Part shown: in pieces, positions 56,517 to 64,000 of the stretch
Numbering within the stretch: the first letter of the stretch is position 1
How the letters are laid out: the number at the start of each line of letters is the position of its first letter
From: an uncultured Myxococcales bacterium
Lineage (GTDB): Bacteria > Myxococcota_A > UBA9042
DNA length: 64,000 nucleotides
NCBI GenBank assembly: GCA_903842345.1
Contig: CAIMLR010000023.1
Location: forward strand, 62,001-126,000
Direction of reading: 5' to 3'
Notes under the pieces: generated by a model
Told to the model about the DNA's origin: nothing
The model's input: only the letters and a program-made list of their open reading frames with translations
Databases searched by the model: none
Made by a program: the position numbers and the translations under genes

Positions 56517-58520
56517 TCGCCGCAACGTCCACAGCGCCACGGCCGCCAGCGCCAGGAGCCAGCCCAACGCGTTTGGCGCGACACGCGCGCTGTTGCAGCC
56601 CGCCTGACCGGACGTTGTCAATGCGGGCGTTGCCGGCTTGAACTCCGCCACCGGCACGACCTGCGGCAGCATCACAACCCGCGCTGCCAGATTCACCGGC
56701 GTCGTCGGATGCGTGGGCGGGAGCGCGGTCGCCGTCGTGCCGCCGTCCATGCACGCGCCGCGCGCCGTCGTGCCAGTCAGCGCGATGCAGGCAAGGCCGA
56801 CGCCGCAGACCGGCGCCTTGGGGTCGCAGCTCCGGCTGCAGACTGCGTTGCCAGACGCTTGCGCGCACACCAGATCGCTCCGGCACGCGTGGGTCTCGTC
56901 GCAGATTTGGCTCTCCACGCCGCCGCCCGCGTCGCTCCGGCAGAGGCCGGCGGCAGTCGTCGCGTCGCCGTTCCACATGCACCAGCCGCCCTGGCACTCG
57001 CCGCTGTCGCCAAACGGATCGCAGGCGGTGGTGCACGTGCCCAATCCGGCGTAGGTGCGGCCAAAGTCGCAGTTCAGGCCCTTTCCGCAGGCGGCGGTCG
57101 ATGGGCACGGGCTGCCCAGGGTCAAGGCCGCGCCGGGGACGCAGACCTTGCCCTTGCTGGTTTGGCTGCAGCCCGTGCCGGCGGGGCAGTCCGCGGGGAC
57201 GTCGCAAGATTGGGTGCAGACCGCGTCGAATTTCAGGCCCGTGAGCGCGACGCAGGACCCGGTCGCGCAGTCGTACCCGCTGCTGCAGGGCCAGCCGATC
57301 GCGAGCGGTCCGCGGCAGACGTAGTCCGCGCTGCAGGCCGAACCGTCGGGGCAGGGCTTGCCGTTTTGGCAGGAGGGGCGGCACACGCCGTCGTCGCCGC
57401 ACACTTCGCCGCCGCTGCACGTGCCGCTGCAGCCGCGGGCGCATGAACCGCTGCGGAGGACTGAGCCCACGCACGTGCCGGAGGCGCAGTCGCCGGGTAC
57501 GCGGCACACGGCGCCATCGACGCCGACGCCGTGGTCGGTGCAATACGCGCCCGCGGAGCAGGTCGCGCCCGTGGCACAGTCAAAGCTGCTGTTGCAACCG
57601 GAAGTGCAGAAGCCCTGGCCGTTGGCGACGGGCATGCAGAGGTCAGAGCTGACGCAGGCAAAGTCGGACGCGCAGGCGTCCCCGGGCTGGTCGGTGGCGC
57701 GGTCGGCGTTGCAATGGCCGTCGTTGGGCAGGCAGGCGATGCCGCTGGCGTAGGCGCCGCAGCTCGTGCCGATGGGGCAGTCTTCATGGCTCTTGCACGG
57801 TGCGGCACAGTAGGCGAATCCGTCGGGCCACACGAGGCAGCGGCCTGTGCCGGCGCAATCGGCGTCGCTGCGGCAGGGATCGCAGGTCGTCGAGGCGGTC
57901 ACGTCGGTCGCGGGATAGACGAAGCGGAGGCTGCGGGCGTCGTCAGCGGTCAGGGTGCGGCCGGCGCGGTTGGTGCCCCAGAAGTACATCGTCGCGGTCG
58001 GAGCGTGGGTGTGCGTCAAGCCCAGCGCGTGGCCGAGCTGATGGGTCAGGACCGACTGCAGATCCGCGCCGGGGCGACCATCCGCCGCGGACGTCGTTGT
58101 GCCGGTAATCCACTGGAAATCGACGCCGTTGAGCGCGATCGTCACTTCCCGCAAGCCGCCGTCGGCGTCCCACTCCATCTCCGTGCGCGCCGTGCCGTCC
58201 GTGTTGGCCCACGAAAAACCGCGATCCAACCAGATGTACACGCCCAGATGCGGCGCCTGGCGCACGAGGCCGCCATAGCTCAGTTGCACCCGCGTATCGG
58301 CCACTGCGTTCCACGCGGCGATGGCCGCCAACGTCACGGATTGCAGCTTGCCCACGCTGATTTTGTCGACGGGATCAGCCTGCACGTACACCGGCCACGG
58401 CGTCCGCGGCGCGTGCACAACCCGCCCGCCGGCAGTCCGCAGCGCATCGAACGCCGACGCGGTCGTCGCCAGCAGAAGGACCAGCAGAAGGAACGGCAGA
58501 ACTCGCAGGTGCTTCTTCAC
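56502..58520 (-). CDS. Matrixin/metallopeptidase-like protein with altered active site, Cys-rich repeats and MYXO-CTERM-like tail
   Basis: Signal VKKHLRVLPFLLLVLLLATTASAF; LTHQLGHALGLTH; Cys-rich region; C-terminus GCNSARVAPNALGWLLALAAVALWTLRRLRRS. Confidence 0.8.
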   Translation of the reverse strand: MKKHLRVLPFLLLVLLLATTASAFDALRTAGGRVVHAPRTPWPVYVQADPVDKISVGKLQSVTLAAIAAWNAVADTRVQLSYGGLVRQAPHLGVYIWLDRGFSWANTDGTARTEMEWDADGGLREVTIALNGVDFQWITGTTTSAADGRPGADLQSVLTHQLGHALGLTHTHAPTATMYFWGTNRAGRTLTADDARSLRFVYPATDVTASTTCDPCRSDADCAGTGRCLVWPDGFAYCAAPCKSHEDCPIGTSCGAYASGIACLPNDGHCNADRATDQPGDACASDFACVSSDLCMPVANGQGFCTSGCNSSFDCATGATCSAGAYCTDHGVGVDGAVCRVPGDCASGTCVGSVLRSGSCARGCSGTCSGGEVCGDDGVCRPSCQNGKPCPDGSACSADYVCRGPLAIGWPCSSGYDCATGSCVALTGLKFDAVCTQSCDVPADCPAGTGCSQTSKGKVCVPGAALTLGSPCPSTAACGKGLNCDFGRTYAGLGTCTTACDPFGDSGECQGGWCMWNGDATTAAGLCRSDAGGGVESQICDETHACRSDLVCAQASGNAVCSRSCDPKAPVCGVGLACIALTGTTARGACMDGGTTATALPPTHPTTPVNLAARVVMLPQVVPVAEFKPATPALTTSGQAGCNSARVAPNALGWLLALAAVALWTLRRLRRS

Positions 58521-58626
58521 GTCGCCAAGCGTAGGACTTGCCGCTCCCAGAGTCCATGCACCGCGCCGCGATGGTTGTCGCAACAGGATCTAGTCGCTTG
58601 AAATTACGCAGCGAATCAATCTTCTC

Positions 58627-58654
58627 TTGACCCCCTATCCTCGGCGACTATGCT
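58627..58654 (+). promoter_or_regulatory. Sigma70-like promoter for the small ORF at 58778
   Basis: TTGACC - 16 nt - TATGCT. Confidence 0.5.
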
Positions 58655-58682
58655 CCGCCGCCGACAGCCGCCTGTGCCGTGT

Positions 58683-58759
58683 GCATCCCGCGAGGATGCC
58701 CATCACCGGTGGTCCCAACCTGACCTGCTCGACCCGCTTCCGGCGGACACAGCAGGTCA
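58683..58759 (+). promoter_or_regulatory. Structured 5' leader with two hairpins
   Basis: GCATCC-CGCGA-GGATGC (58683-58699) and TGACCTGCT-21-AGCAGGTCA (58721-58759, perfect 9-bp stem) with an inner CCG-CTTC-CGG. Confidence 0.5.
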
Positions 58760-58777
58760 ACATGACGAGGATCCCGC

Positions 58778-59059
58778 ATGAGCAACGCTCTTCCAGTCGT
58801 AGCCTTGGACGACAACAGCCGCCCGCGTCGCTTGAATGACGTATTCCGTTGCGGCCAGCGGTCTCGTAACCTGCTCCTCGCGACCTGTCTGGATGACTAC
58901 ATGAACGCCAACGCGCTCCGCGTCCGTTCGATGGTGTGTTTTGAGTGCACGCAGGGCGTGACGAACCGCGAGGCCTTTGCCGCCGATGCGGATACGGAAG
59001 GCCTGCTCGACTCCGAGATCTGGGCGCGCCTGATGCAGGACCTCAAGGACGAGAACTAG
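58778..59059 (+). CDS. Small protein of unknown function (93 aa)
   Basis: MSNALPVVALDDNSRPRRLNDVFRCGQRSRNLLLATCLDDYMNANALRVRSMVCFECTQ...; GAGG upstream of the ATG; promoter-like site upstream. Confidence 0.65.
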   Translation: MSNALPVVALDDNSRPRRLNDVFRCGQRSRNLLLATCLDDYMNANALRVRSMVCFECTQGVTNREAFAADADTEGLLDSEIWARLMQDLKDEN

Positions 59060-59267
59060 CCGAGGCGCCAGACGCGGGCCGCGGATCGGGTTGCGCGACT
59101 GCGGCACCTTGACCGCGGCTGCGCCCGGCGGACCGCAACTCACGGCAATCGCTTGGCTGGGCCGGTACTTTGACGCGCGGCAGTTGTTTGCCTCCGCCTG
59201 GACTGCGTGTTAGCCTGATTCAAAGCGGTGCGTTTGGCGTTTTCTACGCCCGCAGCGGGTCGGGAAT

Positions 59268-59327
59268 GAACTTCGCGCGGCGCCGGCTCGACAGTACGAA
59301 CTTCGCGCGCCGCGGGCTCGACAGGGA
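59268..59327. repeat. ~30-bp tandem direct repeat next to the kinase start codon
   Basis: GAACTTCGCGCGGCGCCGGCTCGACAGTAC / GAACTTCGCGCGCCGCGGGCTCGACAGGGAC. Confidence 0.85.
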
Positions 59328-59333
59328 CGTGTG

Positions 59334-61388
59334 ATGGCCTCGGCAAACGCCAATACTTTTCCGCAGGCCTTTGGCCGCTACATCCTGACCCAAAAGATTG
59401 CGATGGGCGGCATGGCGGAGATCTTCCGCGCCAAAAGCCTTGGCGCTGAAGGCTTTGAGAAAGTCGTCGTCATCAAGCGCATCCTGCCGCATTTCAGCGA
59501 GGATGAGGGCTTTGTCACGATGTTCAAGGACGAGGCGCGCGTTGCAGCGCACCTCTCGCACGCCAACGTCGTGCAGATCTTCGATTTCGACGAAGCCGAG
59601 GGCCTGTTCTACATCGCGATGGAGTACGTGGAAGGCCAGGACCTGAAGCGCGTGCTCGATCAAGGCGCCAAGAAAGCCCAGCCGCTGTCGATCGCCCAGG
59701 CCGTGCACATCATCATCGAAGCCGCGCTCGGCCTGCACTACGCCCACACGCGGGTGGTCGACGGCGCGCCGCTGAACATCGTGCATCGCGACGTCAGCCC
59801 GCACAACATCATGGTTTCCTTCAGCGGCGAAGTGAAAATCATGGACTTTGGCATCGCCAAGGCCGCCAGCCGCTCCACCAAGACCCGCGTCGGCACCGTC
59901 AAGGGCAAGTGCGCGTACATGAGCCCCGAGCAGGCGCGCGGCAAGCCGCTGGACGCCCGCAGCGATCTCTTCGCGCTGGGCGTGTGCCTCTGGGAAATGC
60001 TGACCGGCAAGCGGCTTTTTGTCGGCGAGTCGGACTTTGAGACGCTCAACAACGTGCTGAAAGCGGAAGTGCCGGCGCCGTCCGAGCTGAATCCTGACGT
60101 GCCAAAAGAACTCGACGCGATCGTGTTGAAGGCGTTGTCGCGCGAGCGCGAGGATCGCCAGGCGGACTGCGCGGCTTTTGCTGGTGAATTGCGGCGGTGG
60201 TACTACTCATCGGTCGCCGATCCGGATGCCGCGAGCCTCAAAGGCTACATGCACGAGCTGTTCGCGGACGACATCGCGCAGCTGCGCACCGACGTTGCGG
60301 CGGAAGTCGCGATGATGGAGCAGCTGCGCAGGAACGGCCTGCCCGCGCCGGGATCCAATTCGCAACAGCGGCGCATCGTCACGGGCTCACAGCCGGCTGC
60401 GCGCGGGATTCCGGATGAACGGACGATCGCGCTGGACTCCAGCCCGAACGAGCACACGTTGGCCCTGCCGGATGGCATCGCGTCAGCGTCCCACGTGCAG
60501 CGGGGGCAAACGAACAGCGCGCCGACGGCCAAGTCGCGCACGGGCTGGTATGTGGGCGTGGGTGTGGGCGCGGCCGTGCTTGCTGCCATTGCGGTCATTG
60601 CCGCGGGCGGTGGCAGCAAGCCAGCCTCGGGCGACGCGACCGGGACGACGAGCGCGGCAGTGGAAGGTGCGGTCGCGCCCAAGGCCCACAAGATCGGCAT
60701 CCGCATTCACGCGCCGGGCGCCCAGCAGATCCTTGTGGACGACAATCCGATCTGCACGGAGCCCGACTGCGACTTTGGCGGCGAGCAGGGCAAAACGGTC
60801 AAGATCCTCGCGCGCGCCGGCGAGCGGATGAAGATCGTCTACCACAAGCTGGATCAGGACGGCGCCACCGTCGAGGTCAAGATTCCGGAGCCGGCAACGC
60901 CGACCGCGCTTGCGGCTGCGACTGGCCCCGTGGTGATCGTCCACGTGGAACCGGCGAGCGCAACCGTCACCGTCAACGACCACGCGCTCGCGCTCAGCAA
61001 TTCCAACGCCAAAGTCGTCGACGCCAAGCTGGGCGACACGCTGCACGTCGAGGCCAAAGCGGAAGGCTACCGCAGCGAGCGCCAGGACTTCGTGGTCAAG
61101 AACCCGCAGATTGAGACGTTTGTGCTGTCGCTGGAGAAAGAGAAAGAAAAACGGACGGATAGCGCGCGCACTGCACCGGCGGAGCCCGGGAAGATCGTGG
61201 TGACTGCGCAGCCGTGGGCGAAAGTGTCGGCCAAAGGCAAGGACCTGGGCCTGACGCCGGTGAAGACCGAGTTGCCGGCGGGCAAGTATGCATTGACGCT
61301 AACCAAAGGCGACACGAAGAAGACGGTCAGCGTCGTCGTGAAGCCCGGTCAAACGGCGACGGTAAACGTGGATATGCGGACGGAATAG
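59334..61388 (+). CDS. Ser/Thr protein kinase with C-terminal PEGA-type repeats
   Basis: YILTQKIAMGGMAEIFRAK; NIVHRDVSPHNIMVSFSGEVKIMDFGIAKAA; TVKGKCAYMSPEQARGK; C-terminal PEGA-like GKIVVTAQPWAKVSAKGKDLGLTPVKTELPAGKY. Confidence 0.93.
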   Translation: MASANANTFPQAFGRYILTQKIAMGGMAEIFRAKSLGAEGFEKVVVIKRILPHFSEDEGFVTMFKDEARVAAHLSHANVVQIFDFDEAEGLFYIAMEYVEGQDLKRVLDQGAKKAQPLSIAQAVHIIIEAALGLHYAHTRVVDGAPLNIVHRDVSPHNIMVSFSGEVKIMDFGIAKAASRSTKTRVGTVKGKCAYMSPEQARGKPLDARSDLFALGVCLWEMLTGKRLFVGESDFETLNNVLKAEVPAPSELNPDVPKELDAIVLKALSREREDRQADCAAFAGELRRWYYSSVADPDAASLKGYMHELFADDIAQLRTDVAAEVAMMEQLRRNGLPAPGSNSQQRRIVTGSQPAARGIPDERTIALDSSPNEHTLALPDGIASASHVQRGQTNSAPTAKSRTGWYVGVGVGAAVLAAIAVIAAGGGSKPASGDATGTTSAAVEGAVAPKAHKIGIRIHAPGAQQILVDDNPICTEPDCDFGGEQGKTVKILARAGERMKIVYHKLDQDGATVEVKIPEPATPTALAAATGPVVIVHVEPASATVTVNDHALALSNSNAKVVDAKLGDTLHVEAKAEGYRSERQDFVVKNPQIETFVLSLEKEKEKRTDSARTAPAEPGKIVVTAQPWAKVSAKGKDLGLTPVKTELPAGKYALTLTKGDTKKTVSVVVKPGQTATVNVDMRTE

Positions 61389-61421
61389 CCGCCGTCGCGG
61401 CGCTGCTGTGCAGGCACACGC

Positions 61422-61449
61422 TTGACACAGGCTGTGATTCGGTTATCCT
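61422..61449 (+). promoter_or_regulatory. Sigma70-like promoter for tRNA-Gly
   Basis: TTGACA - 16 nt - TATCCT, ~41 bp upstream of the tRNA. Confidence 0.65.
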
Positions 61450-61490
61450 GCCACGCGCTTGTTCGGTTGGCTTCTGGCTGACAGGGCGAC

Positions 61491-61565
61491 GCGGGAATAG
61501 CTCAGCGGTAGAGCGCGACCTTGCCAAGGTCGATGTCGTGGGTTCAAATCCCATTTCCCGCTCCA
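61491..61565 (+). tRNA. tRNA-Gly (anticodon GCC), CCA encoded
   Basis: GCGGGAATAGCTCAGCGGTAGAGCGCGACCTTGCCAAGGTCGATGTCGTGGGTTCAAATCCCATTTCCCGCTCCA; acceptor GCGGGAA/TTCCCGC, anticodon loop CTTGCCAAG, T-loop GGTTCAAATCC. Confidence 0.97.
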
Positions 61566-62285
61566 AACACCACGTGTTTTGGATCTTACTGTCGCGGCGG
61601 ATTTTGCCAATGCGACATCGGCTCGGGTCGCACAAGCGACTGCTGGTCGCCGGACTGCTGTTTCAGCCTCCGGTCTCGCCGCGCCACGGCTCGATTTCCG
61701 CTCCAAATCCGGCTTTCATGCGCAATGGCGCGCGGCGATCGCCCCGTCGGCGCACGCAGCCATCGCCCAGGCGGTCGTCTTTTCGTCGCCTCGGATGTCG
61801 CCGCGGCCGGCAATTCGCGCGCTCGGCCGGCGCCGCGATCGTCGCCTCCAGCACGCGCCCAGGAATGCCGATCAGCCCCGCCGCCCGCGTCCACGGCAAA
61901 TCCGCCGCAAATCACGGGGCACGGCGGCGCGCCGACCATGAAACGAGTTGCGTTGTCGACTTTGCTTTGATAGCCTTGCAAACGGGAGGGTCCTGCGTTT
62001 CGGCACAGGCACCCCACGTGTTCGTGTACGCTGGGTCTGATCCACCTCGCCAAACGATCACGGTTCGCCTTGATGCTCAACCGCCCCTGTTGAGCGCAGA
62101 TGCAAGGCGACCACACGGTTCGCAGCTACGAGCTGCGCGCCGATGCTGTCTGCGGCCCCCCCGTCGTCGACAACAATCAGTGACTGTTTGCGACTTCACG
62201 GTCGCGAACAACAACCAGTGACGAGGTCTGGCGAACAACCGGGCAGTCTGGCGCAAGCTGGATGACCGAGAGTGCGCCGAACCGC

Positions 62286-62340
62286 TCAGTGCGGGCCAGA
62301 TTCAGTGCGAGCCGAAATCAGTGCGAGCCAGAACCAGTGC
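62286..62340. repeat. Short ~16-bp tandem repeats in intergenic DNA
   Basis: TCAGTGCGGGCCAGAT / TCAGTGCGAGCCGAAA / TCAGTGCGAGCCAGAAC / CAGTGC. Confidence 0.7.
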
Positions 62341-62579
62341 AAACTGGCCCTGGCGCAAAGCTGGAGGCGGAAAGAAGCTGGAGCGGGTGTGAACTGAGCA
62401 GCGTCAAATGGTCCGACTGCTGCGCCAAGGGGCATAGCGGTCAGACCAAATGAACCGTCCCTGTCTGCATGCGAACGTTGCGATCCCCTGCAACTCGTTG
62501 CACCGATTAGAAATCGGGCTGTCGTGGAATCGGGCTAACCGACAGCGGTCGTATGCCCATTCGGCCTAGGAGGATTGTA

Positions 62580-64000
62580 ATGCGAAATCAGCATGTTGGA
62601 CGTGCTCCGCGCGTCGCGCTGTTCGCGGTTTTGCTCGTGTCGCTCTCGATGTGGGCTTGCCAGGATCCCCAACAGGAAGCGCCAAAGGACGCGACCGGCG
62701 ACTTCGCACTCGGTGTCGACGGCGAATTCGGCGTCGAGACGTTTGCGTTGAGCGGCGGTAATCCGACGGCGACGTTCCTCCTGCCGACGACCACGGGCAA
62801 CATCTACTACCTGGGCACGGGTGGCACGAACACGATCCCGGGATCGCCCTGTCAAGCGGGTCTGTGCGCGACGACGGGCACCGCCTGCACGGTTGCGACC
62901 GACTGCTCGCCGTTCATCCAGCTCTCGGTCAGCAATTTCCCGCTGGGCGTAGGCCAGGGCGAGATCCACTGCCGCGTGAACGGCGGTGCGACCGTCTACA
63001 ACAGCAATCCGACCGCGCTGCCTGAGGCTTTCGTGCCCGGCAAGCCGGACATGGTGCTGATCTCCAACATCGGCTACACGCAGGGCCTCTACACCCTTGA
63101 GTGTGTCCTGGCCGATTCGACCGGCACCGAGCTGACCAATCCGGAAGCGCGCACGAAGCGTCCGGTTCAGCTGATCAGCGATCCGCTCGATCCGGGCAGC
63201 CCCAAGTGCAAGACGGACGCGGAGTGCGACGACGGCAACCTCTGCTCGGCTGAGATCTGCATCGCCGGCAAGTGCCAGTACCAGGCGATGGCCAACTGCT
63301 GCACGGACGACTGGTTCTGCGCGCCCGGCGAATCCTGCTTGAACCCGAACTCCCCGAATTCCAAGTGCTCGGCTTGCTTGGTCCAGGGCGACTGCGAAGA
63401 CGGCGTGAGCTGCACAGTTGACGCGTGCGATCTGACCGGCGCCAAGGGCAAGTGCACGCACACGCTCCCGACCGACACCTGCTGCGTCGGCTTTGCCAAG
63501 TGCGACGACGGCAAGCCCTGCACGATCGACAGCTGCGATCTCGCCTCCAGCACCTGCATCCACAACCAGCCCGCGGGTGCGTGCTGCCAGGACAGCGAAT
63601 GCCCCAGCACCGATCCGTGCAAGATCGGCGGTTGCATCGGCCTCCAGTGCCGCTTCGCCATCAACGGCGATCGCCAGGACTGCTGCTCGGACACGTACAA
63701 CAACTCCTGCGACGACAAGAACATCTGCACGATTGACTCCTGCGGCAACGCGCAGACGGGCGGTTGGACGCAGTGCAAGCACGACCCGAATCCCGCCTTC
63801 CCGCCGGGAACCTGCTGCCAGATCAACCCGGACTGCGCGGACGCCGATGGCTGCACCCAGGATATCTGCGTCAACAATCAGTGCCAGCACCCGCCGGTCA
63901 TTGAATGCTGCGCGTCGATCGCGGACTGCAACGACGGCAACATCTGCACCGTAGACACTTGCCCGCTCAACGCCGGCGAGACCAGCGGTTCCTGCGTGCA
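62580..64000 (+). CDS. CTDC-type Cys-rich repeat lipoprotein, C-terminus cut off by the window edge
   Basis: AGGAGG Shine-Dalgarno at 62568; MRNQHVGRAPRVALFAVLLVSLSMWACQDPQQ; CDDGNLCSAEIC, CEDGVSCTVDACD, CDDGKPCTIDSCD, CDDKNICTIDSCG, CNDGNICTVDTCP; open to the window end. Confidence 0.88.
   Translation, partial: MRNQHVGRAPRVALFAVLLVSLSMWACQDPQQEAPKDATGDFALGVDGEFGVETFALSGGNPTATFLLPTTTGNIYYLGTGGTNTIPGSPCQAGLCATTGTACTVATDCSPFIQLSVSNFPLGVGQGEIHCRVNGGATVYNSNPTALPEAFVPGKPDMVLISNIGYTQGLYTLECVLADSTGTELTNPEARTKRPVQLISDPLDPGSPKCKTDAECDDGNLCSAEICIAGKCQYQAMANCCTDDWFCAPGESCLNPNSPNSKCSACLVQGDCEDGVSCTVDACDLTGAKGKCTHTLPTDTCCVGFAKCDDGKPCTIDSCDLASSTCIHNQPAGACCQDSECPSTDPCKIGGCIGLQCRFAINGDRQDCCSDTYNNSCDDKNICTIDSCGNAQTGGWTQCKHDPNPAFPPGTCCQINPDCADADGCTQDICVNNQCQHPPVIECCASIADCNDGNICTVDTCPLNAGETSGSCV

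Noticed and set aside
61565-62579. Several ORFs of 60-335 aa in the post-tRNA region
   Set aside because: Overlapping frames on both strands with Arg/Ala-rich composition and no recognisable domain; treated as non-coding or degenerate.
62535-63890. 451-aa minus strand ORF
   Set aside because: Shadow of the CTDC lipoprotein, which has an AGGAGG site, lipobox and Cys repeats on the + strand.

Overview
64 kb of high-GC DNA with mainly lipoprotein/envelope, housekeeping and signalling genes. The gene content looks like Myxococcota or a relative: GltG/AgmX-type proteins, a MYXO-CTERM-like tail, CTDC Cys-rich repeats and many Ser/Thr kinases and lipoproteins. This assignment is inference. Recognisable housekeeping genes are pheS, pheT, mfd, two parvulin/SurA-like genes, mgtA-type ATPase, tmk, lysC, grxC, ruvX, grpE, coaE, ribH, nusB and one tRNA-Gly(GCC). 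I saw no rRNA, CRISPR array, transposase or integrase. Many long ORFs in the supplied track are antisense shadow frames. The best leads are: (i) a NACHT-like NTPase with an apparent export/lipoprotein signal at the end of a parvulin/SurA operon (17860-21588); (ii) a consensus-like promoter, a ~117-nt double-hairpin leader and a small ORF (58627-59059); (iii) tandem GltG/PglI-like paralogs, one with three exact 20-bp-period GGAAGA repeats in its leader (48976-52933); (iv) a matrixin-like protein whose catalytic Glu is Gln, with a MYXO-CTERM-like tail; (v) a ~1425-aa protein with about 44 CTDC repeats, plus a second CTDC protein behind a repeat-dense intergenic region. All calls come from reading the sequence and ORF translations by eye; no searches were run.
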